In this document: piece by piece, positions 1 to 5,173 of the stretch
Position numbering within the stretch: position 1 is the stretch's first letter
Layout of the letters: each line of letters starts with the position of its first letter
NCBI GenBank assembly: GCA_025357355.1
Contig: JANXPK010000208.1
Coordinates: forward strand, 1-7,222
From: Rhodobacterales bacterium
GTDB lineage: Bacteria > Pseudomonadota > Alphaproteobacteria > Rhodobacterales > Rhodobacteraceae
Direction of reading: 5' to 3'
DNA length: 7,222 nucleotides
The notes under the pieces: generated by a model
Told to the model about the DNA's origin: nothing
What the model saw: the letters and a program-made list of their open reading frames with translations, nothing else
The model's database searches: none
Program-made: the position numbers and the translations under genes

Positions 1-206
1 GCCGCGCCGCCGTCACCGCCTGGAATGCCGCCATCGCCCCGCGCCGCGCCGGGATCGGGAAAATATTCGGCACCACCAAGCGCAGCTACGGCATGGCCCG
101 GGCGCGATGGCGCGGCCTCGCCAAGACCAGCCTGCAGATCCGCCTCACCCTCACCGTCTACAACCTCCGCCGCGCCAGAACCCTTCTCGCGGCGCAAACC
201 ACCTGA
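1..206 (+). pseudogene. IS5-family transposase, C-terminal remnant (catalytic Glu replaced by Gly)
   Basis: The first 206 bases read, in the frame starting at base 3, as the last 67 residues of a DDE transposase of the IS5 family and end at TGA 204-206. The tail contains KIFGTTKRSYG, then an RWRGLAK segment and a YNLRRA segment, which is the usual C-terminal pattern of this group. In IS5 transposases the last catalytic residue is the Glu of an R-(3)-E-(6)-K signature, normally written as VEK.FG..KR. Here the spacing is intact (R, AGI, then KIFGTT, K) but the Glu position is Gly, encoded GGG at 57-59, one base from GAG. The enzyme is therefore probably inactive. The rest of the gene lies outside the window, so whether it is also frameshifted or truncated cannot be seen. 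No terminal inverted repeat could be assigned from this one end. Confidence 0.75.
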
Positions 207-319
207 CCGCCCCAAGGGTTCCAGCCGCCAGCCCCCCGGACACCGGGCCCTCAAAACCCGAACATCCCCCGCCAAACCTCAATCCCGAAAGCCAATAACG
301 ACCCACGCACAGGTCTCAT

Positions 320-348
320 TTGTGGAAACTTTTGAAAGTTGTTATAAA
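320..348 (+). promoter_or_regulatory. Candidate sigma70-type promoter with a dyad in its spacer
   Basis: TTGTGG at 320-325 (3 of 6 to the -35 consensus) and TATAAA at 343-348 (5 of 6 to the -10 consensus) are separated by exactly 17 bases. The inverted repeat AACTTT-TG-AAAGTT (327-340) fills the spacer, a position where a repressor could block polymerase. The region is AT-rich against a GC-rich background. It reads rightward into the 3' end of a minus-strand gene, and no plus-strand gene follows, so the target is unclear. This is pattern matching only. Confidence 0.3.
327..340. repeat. Inverted repeat AACTTT-TG-AAAGTT
   Basis: Two perfect 6-base arms (327-332 and 335-340) are separated by TG. 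The dyad is operator-sized and sits between the -35-like and -10-like hexamers at 320 and 343. It has no GC pairs at its base and no T-run, so it is not a terminator. No regulator gene is present in the window to pair it with. Confidence 0.45.
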
Positions 349-356
349 TCAGTGTC

Positions 357-385
357 TTGACAAATTTCGTTAGGGCGATTTTAAC
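357..385 (+). promoter_or_regulatory. Candidate second promoter, perfect TTGACA
   Basis: TTGACA at 357-362 matches the -35 consensus exactly. After a 17-base spacer, TTTAAC at 380-385 matches 4 of 6 of the -10 consensus. It lies in tandem behind the 320-348 candidate and points the same way, rightward into the convergent glycosyltransferase gene. It could make antisense RNA, or be the leftover promoter of a gene that has been lost or displaced. Confidence 0.3.
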
Positions 386-442
386 CAATTGACCGCTGGG
401 CGCGCGTTCTCTGGCGGAATATCTTGCGACAAAGCCGGGGCA

Positions 443-1117
443 TCACACCCTTTGACGCCGCATATTTTGGATTTGGCGCAGCAGTCCCAGGGGCGGAACG
501 GCGCGGAAGAGGTCGCTCATCATCTTGGCGTCGGCCTTGACGCCGGCCCACAGCCCGTATTTTGCCGATTTGAGCGGAGAAATGACGCCCGGCCAGCGGG
601 TCACGGCGATGCGAGAGTTCTGGGCGACGATGAGGGAGTTCAAGAATACTTCAAAGCCGAATTTGGGCAGCGTGCGCAGGGTGGCTTCATGGCCGGAAAG
701 GAAGGACTTCTTCAGCACCCGCTCGCCCGAAATATAATCAAGCCCGATCCAGCGCCACGGAAAGGGGGCGTTGTCGCGCAGTGAGATCGAGATGTCGGCG
801 TGGCCGTCACGGACCGGGGTGATGAGGGCGGTCAGATGGTCCGGCGACAGGCCGACAAGATCGGCGTCGACCAGCAGGATCAGATCACCCTGCGCCTCGG
901 CCAGACCACGGGCGAGGGCGGCGGTCTTGCCGCCGTTGAGGGTGAGCGTGATCAGGCGAGCTGCGGGATGGCGGGCGACGACGGCCGAGGTGGCATCGCG
1001 CGAGCCATCGTCAATCACCAGCACTTCGTCGATCAGCGGATGGCCAAGAACGGCCGCGAGCACGGCGGCGATGCGCGCCTCTTCGTTATAGGCGGGGATC
1101 AGGCAGGTCAGGGTCAT
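443..1117 (-). CDS. Family 2 glycosyltransferase, small soluble form
   Basis: This 224-residue GT-A fold enzyme is expected to transfer a sugar from an activated donor at the cytoplasmic face of the membrane. The N-terminus goes straight into the fold with CLIPAYNEE (residues 5-13). DDGS (36-39), GGK (62-64) and the metal-binding DAD (84-86) follow, all typical of GT2 enzymes such as dolichol-phosphate mannosyltransferase relatives. There is no transmembrane segment, unlike many polyprenyl-phosphate transferases. The frame is open upstream to 1534, but that part is antisense-like shadow of the DedA gene. ATG 1117 is chosen because the protein begins at the first beta strand and forms a 4-base ATGA overlap with the DedA stop. 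No good Shine-Dalgarno is seen, so coupled translation is likely. It is the last gene of its run. Donor and acceptor cannot be told from sequence. Confidence 0.88.
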   Translation of the reverse strand: MTLTCLIPAYNEEARIAAVLAAVLGHPLIDEVLVIDDGSRDATSAVVARHPAARLITLTLNGGKTAALARGLAEAQGDLILLVDADLVGLSPDHLTALITPVRDGHADISISLRDNAPFPWRWIGLDYISGERVLKKSFLSGHEATLRTLPKFGFEVFLNSLIVAQNSRIAVTRWPGVISPLKSAKYGLWAGVKADAKMMSDLFRAVPPLGLLRQIQNMRRQRV

Positions 1118-1719
1118 GATTTCTGGCGGCGGTTGCGGAAGAACCAGAATCCCACGGCAAGGACCACGACCAGAAGCAAGAGCGAAATCCGGTAGATATA
1201 GGTGTCGATCGAGGCATAGGCATCGCCGATGAAATAGCCAAGAGCGACGAACACGGCGCTTTTGGGTATTGTGCCGATGAGGTTGTACCACATGTATTGG
1301 GTGAAATTCATGCGGGCCATGCCGGAGGCGAACATGATGGGCAGGCCAGCGGAATGGGTCCATTTGCCAAAAAGCAGCGTGCGGCCGCCCTTGTCGGCGA
1401 AATGTTCGCCCAGGGTCAGCTTGCGGGCCGCTGTCATCCCAAGACGGGCCTGCCAGCGGTCGTTCAGGATGGCGGGTCCAAAGCGGCCGATGGCGTAATA
1501 GAGCGCGTCGCCAATCAGATCGCCCAGCACGCAAACCAGATAGACCCCCGGCAATGACATGTAGCCGAGCCGGGCGAGGTAGGCGGCGATGACGGTCACG
1601 ATCGGGCCTTCGATCACCGCAAAAGGTGCCAGAAGCCAGAGCCCATGCGACTGGATCAGTTGCAGGGCGTGATCGAGGGTGAACAAGGGCTCAGGCTCCG
1701 TGACTTGGGGTCGGGTCAT
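1114..1719 (-). CDS. DedA/VTT-domain membrane protein, divergent
   Basis: This 201-residue inner-membrane protein belongs to the DedA (VTT) family, members of which have been linked to flipping undecaprenyl phosphate or phospholipid. Visible family features are AVIEGP (E37), the stretch around LGDLIGDALYYAIGRFG (D67, D71), F-ADKGGRTLLFGK, and a C-terminal GMARMNFTQY plus LGYFIG segment. Hydrophobic spans lie near 28-52, 57-80, 124-135, 141-165 and 176-195, followed by a basic RNRRQK tail. The two arginines usually found in the family's RF.P..R motif appear to be K119 and G125 here. The start is uncertain: ATG 1719 is preferred, giving a 29-base overlap with the glycosyltransferase upstream, but its GAGG is too close. 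ATG 1746 and TTG 1686 (GGAG about 9 bases upstream) are alternatives. It lies between two glycosyltransferase genes, which fits a lipid-carrier role. Confidence 0.85.
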   Translation of the reverse strand: MTRPQVTEPEPLFTLDHALQLIQSHGLWLLAPFAVIEGPIVTVIAAYLARLGYMSLPGVYLVCVLGDLIGDALYYAIGRFGPAILNDRWQARLGMTAARKLTLGEHFADKGGRTLLFGKWTHSAGLPIMFASGMARMNFTQYMWYNLIGTIPKSAVFVALGYFIGDAYASIDTYIYRISLLLLVVVLAVGFWFFRNRRQKS

Positions 1720-2848
1720 CCTCGGCCAAGTCGCCCGGAATGTCATCGGTTGTCATGATATTGCCGCGCCATTCAAAACTGCTGCCCGCCCAGGATGCAA
1801 TCCAAAGTGGGGGCAGAAGCGCGTCGCGCAAGACCCAGGCTGCGATATCAGCGGGCTTGTGTGGCCAATCACCCACGCGCGCCAGCAGATATTCGGCCCC
1901 GTACCACAGAATCAGAAGGGCTGGGAGCACCCAGAGTGGGTGGCCGGAGGCGATCAGGATGAGGGACGCAAGTGTTGGGAAGGCGGCACCGGCAATGAGT
2001 TCAGGCAGGAAGTACAAGAGAAAGCCCAGGCGACGGACGCGGGCCCAGCGGACCTGACGGCTCCATACCGCGTCAAAGCTGCGCACGCCGATCGGCTGGG
2101 CGAAAAAGCGGCCGGGCAGGCGGACATGCAGGCCGGCCGCACGCACGACTTTGGTCGAGGCGACGTCTTCGGCCATTTCGCGGCCAAGGACCTCGATGCC
2201 GCCCGCCTGGGTGAGCAGATCGCGCGGCCAGAACAGTATCTTGCCTTGGGCAAAGCCGTTGCCAAGGCGGGAGGTCGCCAATTGCCAGCGGGCCTGGAAG
2301 GTGTTGAGAAATGCGCATTCAAGACGGGCCCAGAACCCGATGGGTCTGACGCCGATCGGGGGCGAGGATACAAGGCCAGTGCCCGGCGTCCAGGCCGCCA
2401 TCAGGCGGTTGAGGCAGTCAGGCGGCAGAAGGACGTTGCTGTCGGCCAGCAGGATCAGGTCGTACCGGGCGGCGTGCCAGCCTTTGACGCAGTTGTTGAG
2501 CTTGGGATTGCCCGAGACCCGGTCATCGCCCACCAGGATGCGGGCGGGCACAGCGGGGTGGGCGGCGATCAGGCGGCTGACGAGAGGAATGGCGGGATCG
2601 TCGGGCAGGGCTGCGCAGAAGATCAACTCGAATTCCGGGTAATCGGCTAGAAACGTGGTGGTCAGGGTTTCCTCGAGGTTGTTTTCCAGCCCGCACACCG
2701 GGCGGATGACGGTGATGCCGGGGCGGTCGCGGCGGGCGTCGGGCCGGGGGGGGACGATCATGGCAGACCATGCCAAGGCGGTGCCGACCAATTGGACGGC
2801 CAGACAAAGTAGCACGAAAACGACGAGTCCCGTCAGGACCAAGCCCAT
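1691..2848 (-). CDS. GT21 glycosyltransferase (ceramide glucosyltransferase / HpnI-like)
   Basis: This 385-residue membrane enzyme resembles ceramide glucosyltransferases and the hopanoid-associated enzyme HpnI. Such enzymes transfer a sugar from a UDP-sugar to a lipid at the cytoplasmic face. An N-terminal membrane span (about 4-30) is followed by VIRPVCGLE (48-55), DYPEFELIF (69-77), NPKLNN (114-119), DSN (D136), MAEDVA (E227, D228) and R-QV-RW (264-268), the last three matching the D2, D3 and (Q/R)xxRW motifs. C-terminal hydrophobic segments lie near 275-320 and 335-355, then a WRG motif at 360-362. ATG 2848 is chosen over the longer open frame to 3013 because AAGGG lies 8 bases upstream and the protein starts at its membrane anchor. 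The preceding phosphoesterase stop is 1 base away. The acceptor could be ceramide, a diacylglycerol or a hopanoid. No hopanoid or sphingolipid gene is in view to decide. Confidence 0.87.
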   Translation of the reverse strand: MGLVLTGLVVFVLLCLAVQLVGTALAWSAMIVPPRPDARRDRPGITVIRPVCGLENNLEETLTTTFLADYPEFELIFCAALPDDPAIPLVSRLIAAHPAVPARILVGDDRVSGNPKLNNCVKGWHAARYDLILLADSNVLLPPDCLNRLMAAWTPGTGLVSSPPIGVRPIGFWARLECAFLNTFQARWQLATSRLGNGFAQGKILFWPRDLLTQAGGIEVLGREMAEDVASTKVVRAAGLHVRLPGRFFAQPIGVRSFDAVWSRQVRWARVRRLGFLLYFLPELIAGAAFPTLASLILIASGHPLWVLPALLILWYGAEYLLARVGDWPHKPADIAAWVLRDALLPPLWIASWAGSSFEWRGNIMTTDDIPGDLAEDDPTPSHGA

Positions 2849-2849
2849 G

Positions 2850-3713
2850 TCAGATGCCCTTGGCGGCCGCACCATAGCCCGTGGGCGCGGCGAATGACTG
2901 GTTTTCCAGCCCATGAGCGTCCCAGTCAAGCAACAGAAGGCGACCGCTGGCAGTTTCGGCCAGAGCCGTGCTGTTTTCCACCCAGTCGCCGCAATTGGCA
3001 TAGGCCACACCATGATCGTGATGCAGGTCAGGCTTGTGGAAATGGCCGCAGATCACCCCGTCAGCGCCATGGTTGCGGGCGAGATCAGAGAGTCGCAGGT
3101 CAAAATTGTCCAGGCTGCGCACCATGTCGTTGAAGCGTTTCACGGCACGTTCGGCAATGGTCCAGTCTTTGAGGCCCAGACGGCGGCGCAGGCGGTTGAC
3201 GGTCGCGATCAGCCCGCGGAATTTGGCGTCGATTTGCGCCCCGAGCAGGGCAAGCAGCGGATATTTCTCGTCAAAGTCATCACAAGTGTCGCCGTGGGTC
3301 ACCAGATAGCGCGTGCCGTCGGCGGCGGTGTGGATGATGTGGCGGACCACCTCGATCCCTGCGATGTGCTGGCCGCAATACTGCTTGAAGAAGCTGTCGT
3401 GATTGCCAGGCGTGTAAACCAGCCGCACGCCTTGGCGAGCGCGGTCTAAAAGAAGTTGCAAGATGCGGTGCTGAGTTTCGGTCCAGTGGCTGCCGACCGC
3501 GGTCCAGGTATCGACGATGTCACCGACAAGATAGATCGTGTCGGCAGTGTGAGCTTGCAAGAAGGCCCAGAGTGCTGCCTCGCGACAGGCACGGGACCCT
3601 AGGTGCAAGTCAGACAGAAACAACACCGGAAAATGCCGTGTGGCGACGTTTGGCATCGGGCCCGGCGGGGCTGCGGCGGGTGCGGCGAAGAACGTGGCGA
3701 AATCGGGAGTCAT
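2850..3713 (-). CDS. LpxH-like metallophosphoesterase
   Basis: This 287-residue calcineurin-type phosphoesterase is related to UDP-2,3-diacylglucosamine diphosphatase (LpxH), which cleaves a lipid A precursor. The five metal-ligand blocks are complete and in order: DLH (D35, H37), GD (D65), GNHD (103-106), HGD (140-142) and GHFH (223-226). It is longer than Escherichia coli LpxH (about 240 residues), with an Ala/Pro-rich leader of about 25 residues and a C-terminal tail. No signal peptide is obvious, so it probably acts in the cytoplasm. ATG 3713 is used. A weak GAG lies about 10 bases upstream, and an internal ATG at 3656 has no better site. It is the first gene of the envelope run. Many alphaproteobacteria use LpxI for the lipid A step, so this could instead act on another nucleotide-linked or phosphorylated lipid. 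Substrate is inferred, the fold is clear. Confidence 0.87.
   Translation of the reverse strand: MTPDFATFFAAPAAAPPGPMPNVATRHFPVLFLSDLHLGSRACREAALWAFLQAHTADTIYLVGDIVDTWTAVGSHWTETQHRILQLLLDRARQGVRLVYTPGNHDSFFKQYCGQHIAGIEVVRHIIHTAADGTRYLVTHGDTCDDFDEKYPLLALLGAQIDAKFRGLIATVNRLRRRLGLKDWTIAERAVKRFNDMVRSLDNFDLRLSDLARNHGADGVICGHFHKPDLHHDHGVAYANCGDWVENSTALAETASGRLLLLDWDAHGLENQSFAAPTGYGAAAKGI
2857..2861 (-). promoter_or_regulatory. Ribosome binding site for the GT21 gene
   Basis: Read on the minus strand this is AAGGG, 8 bases before ATG 2848. It lies inside the last codons of the phosphoesterase gene. It supports 2848 as the start instead of the in-frame ATGs further upstream, which lack such a site and would force a 55-residue extension overlapping the phosphoesterase. 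Confidence 0.55.
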
Positions 3714-3849
3714 GCGGTGATATCTCGATCGGTTGTGCAGTTCGGTGCCGTTGTGGGTCAGATTAAGCGAAGGGTATCAAAGTGGTACGTCGCAGCCCCG
3801 ACCTTCCGTCGAAGCCCAAGTCAAAGTTACCCTGCCAACCACGAAAGGA

Positions 3850-3880
3850 CTGTGACGAATGTTAGCAGGTTTTGTAACAG
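3850..3880. repeat. Nested operator-like dyads
   Basis: The inner dyad is TGTTA (3860-3864), 10 bases, TAACA (3875-3879), with perfect arms. The outer pair is CTGTGAC (3850-3856) and GTAACAG (3874-3880), which match at 6 of 7 positions as an inverted repeat. The arrangement is typical in size for a transcription-factor site. It lies about 140-165 bases upstream of the phosphoesterase start, so that operon is the likely target. No regulator gene is in the window. Confidence 0.3.
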
Positions 3881-3904
3881 GGGTGCAGGGTGCCCGGCGT
3901 CGCA

Positions 3905-3923
3905 GGGCGGGTTTGGCCCGTCC
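3905..3923 (-). terminator. Weak hairpin after the SDR gene
   Basis: GGGCGGG (3905-3911) and CCCGTCC (3917-3923) can form a 7-pair stem with one mismatch and a 5-base loop. It lies about 30 bases after the SDR stop, where a terminator is expected. No T-run follows on the minus strand, so it is not a standard intrinsic terminator. A second GC-rich palindrome, GCCGCC-C-GGCGGC, occupies 3939-3951 directly against the stop codon. Confidence 0.3.
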
Positions 3924-3951
3924 GACCGGCGGATGCTTGCCGCCCGGCGGC

Positions 3952-4668
3952 TCAGCTGACCAGATAACCGCCGTCAACGACCAAAATTGCGCCAGTGACG
4001 AAACTGGCCAGCGGCGAGGCCAGAAAGAGGGCGGGGCCTGCAACGTCGGACGGGCGGCCCCAGCGGCCCAGCGGAGTGCGGGCCAGAATGGGCTGCGACC
4101 GGGCCGGGTCATCGCGCAGCGCCTGGGTCAAGGGTGTCGCGATCCAGCCGGGAGCGATGGCGTTGACGCGGATGCCGTCGGCGGCATAGGCAAGCGCCAG
4201 TGATTTGGTCAGCTGCGCTACGCCGCCCTTGGAGGCCGCGTAGGCGGGCACCAGACCGCCGCCAAAGAACGACAGCATCGAGGCGAGGTTTATGATGCTG
4301 CCGCCGCGCGCAGCGAGGAGTGGTCGTGCAAGGGTGCAAAGGCGCATCACGGCGGACAGATTGATGTCGATGACCTGATCGAACACCTCTGGCTCGTGTT
4401 CGGAGCCGCGACGGATGATCCCGGCAGCGTTGATCAGGTGATCAAGCCGGGACAGGCCCGTCATGAAACGCGCGACTGCGGCCCGGTCTTGCACATCCAG
4501 AAACACGGAGTTGGGTGTTTTTTCGGGATCGATCCCGGCAACCCTGACCTCTGCTCCTTGCGCCGCGAAGGCCAGTGCTATGGCCTGACCGATGCCAGAG
4601 GTGCCGCCGGTGACCAGCACGGCCTTGCCCGCGAGCCCGAACGGATCAGCGGATGAACTGATCGACAT
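3952..4668 (-). CDS. Short-chain dehydrogenase/reductase (classical SDR)
   Basis: This 238-residue cytoplasmic oxidoreductase has the full set of classical SDR marks: TGGTSGIG (20-27) for nucleotide binding, NAAG (80-83), and the catalytic tetrad N103, S130, Y143 and K147 (YAASK). PGW at 173-175 and a C-terminal VDGGY follow. The second beta strand ends VAGID (43-47); an acidic residue there usually goes with NAD instead of NADP, but this is a weak inference. The strand 2 to strand 3 link is short. ATG 4668 is chosen because the Rossmann strand begins 15 residues later and GGGG lies about 7 bases upstream. The longer frame to 4782 only shadows the cupin gene. It overlaps the cupin stop by 23 bases and ends the operon. 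Overall style resembles gluconate or deoxygluconate dehydrogenases, which would suit the sugar context, but the substrate is not shown. Confidence 0.9.
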   Translation of the reverse strand: MSISSSADPFGLAGKAVLVTGGTSGIGQAIALAFAAQGAEVRVAGIDPEKTPNSVFLDVQDRAAVARFMTGLSRLDHLINAAGIIRRGSEHEPEVFDQVIDINLSAVMRLCTLARPLLAARGGSIINLASMLSFFGGGLVPAYAASKGGVAQLTKSLALAYAADGIRVNAIAPGWIATPLTQALRDDPARSQPILARTPLGRWGRPSDVAGPALFLASPLASFVTGAILVVDGGYLVS

Positions 4669-5161
4669 AGTCGGCCCCCAGACCGCAACTGGCGAAATGG
4701 GCGCGGCACATGTCGATCTTGGTGAAGACATCCTCGTAACCAAGGTGCTTGCCCCACGGGTCGACGTAGTACATGACGCCATTGACCTGAAAATAGGTGA
4801 TCATTTCAATGACATCCTCGGGAACGACCAGAGTATGGGTCTCGCCCGGCGGCTCGAACACGTAGCTGCCTTCGGTCGCGATCCAGTCATGTTCGAGATA
4901 GTGCCAGCTGCCCTTCAGGACCAAGCCGTGTACCGGATTGGGGTGTCTGTGACGCGAAACGACCCCGGCCCGGCGCACTTTCAAAAGGTTCATCCAGTAG
5001 CCTTGTGACCGGTTGAGGCAAAGCGGTCGAAACCAGACATTCTCGGCTTGCGGCACCCACATGCGGTCGTCGGTGGGCACCGCATTGGGCACCACAATCT
5101 CTTTCAGCGCGTCGGGGGGCATTGGCAGCTGGTAGGGCATCAGGCGTTCGTCGGCGGGCAT
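4646..5161 (-). CDS. Cupin of the 2,4'-dihydroxyacetophenone dioxygenase family
   Basis: This 171-residue single-domain cupin closely follows, from memory, the 2,4'-dihydroxyacetophenone dioxygenase family, whose characterised member is an iron enzyme that splits a C-C bond to give 4-hydroxybenzoate and formate. Matching stretches include VWFRPL (42-47), SRHRHP (69-74), LKGSWHYLEHDW (82-93), EPPGETHTL (103-111) and the C-terminal GLGADYVDQFIR. Probable metal ligands are H71, H73 and H109. Cupin motif 2 (G98, P104, G106, H109) is regular, while the Glu position of motif 1 is taken by H78. The start at 5161 is supported by GAAAGG 6 bases upstream, and the family N-terminus fits. The open frame to 5293 is shadow of the epimerase. 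It sits 10 bases after the epimerase and overlaps the SDR by 23. The true substrate may be a sugar-derived or other hydroxyketone. Confidence 0.87.
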   Translation of the reverse strand: MPADERLMPYQLPMPPDALKEIVVPNAVPTDDRMWVPQAENVWFRPLCLNRSQGYWMNLLKVRRAGVVSRHRHPNPVHGLVLKGSWHYLEHDWIATEGSYVFEPPGETHTLVVPEDVIEMITYFQVNGVMYYVDPWGKHLGYEDVFTKIDMCRAHFASCGLGADYVDQFIR

Positions 5162-5167
5162 GGCTGA

Positions 5168-5173
5168 CCTTTC
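5168..5173 (-). promoter_or_regulatory. Ribosome binding site for the cupin gene
   Basis: Minus-strand GAAAGG ends 6 bases before ATG 5161. It overlaps the TGA of the epimerase gene (5172-5174), so a ribosome ending there would be well placed to restart. It is the best Shine-Dalgarno in this operon and settles the cupin start against the longer open frame. Confidence 0.6.

Larger units (their letters stand above)
207..442. other. Convergent intergenic gap between the IS remnant and the glycosyltransferase
   Basis: No gene is supported here. The left half (207-290) is GC-rich and continues the composition of the transposase. It holds a short hairpin, CCCGG-ACA-CCGGG at 235-247, with no T-run after it. 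The right half, from about 296 to 390, is clearly AT-richer than anything else in the window and carries promoter-like elements and an inverted repeat. The composition change near 290-320 may mark the end of the inserted element. No convincing intrinsic terminator was seen for the minus-strand operon that ends at 443. Confidence 0.5.
3714..3951. other. Intergenic gap upstream of the envelope operon
   Basis: These 238 bases separate two genes read in the same direction. They should hold the promoter of the phosphoesterase-led operon and the 3' end of the SDR transcript. No hexamer pair with good spacing was found on the minus strand. TTGGCA appears, read on the minus strand, within 3830-3845 without a fitting -10. 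The left part is less GC-rich than the genes around it. The features seen are two GC-rich hairpins just after the SDR stop and a pair of nested dyads at 3850-3880. No credible small gene was found. Confidence 0.5.

Noticed and set aside
235..247. Hairpin CCCGG-ACA-CCGGG as a terminator of the transposase gene
   Set aside because: The stem is 5 pairs with a 3-base loop and no T-run follows, so it does not meet the pattern of an intrinsic terminator.
309..320. AGGTC/TCA junction as the end of the IS element with a TNA target duplication
   Set aside because: Some IS5-family members duplicate TNA, but with only one end visible neither the inverted repeat nor the duplication can be confirmed.
389..784. 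131-residue plus-strand frame after the promoter-like sites
   Set aside because: It begins with TTG, has no ribosome site seen and mostly mirrors the 3' half of the GT2 gene. It is tempting because of the upstream promoter-like sequence, but the protein has no recognisable feature.
1118..1534. 139-residue N-terminal extension of the GT2 glycosyltransferase
   Set aside because: The extension runs opposite no gene but in a shifted frame through the DedA gene; its sequence is Arg/Pro/His-rich noise and the fold starts at ATG 1117.
2151..2642. 163-residue plus-strand frame inside the GT21 gene
   Set aside because: Antisense shadow with low-complexity Arg/Ser-rich content and no motif.
1679..2650. 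323-residue open frame on the plus strand opposite the GT21 and DedA genes
   Set aside because: It lies antisense to clearly recognisable genes, shows no family motif and has the composition expected of a high-GC shadow frame.
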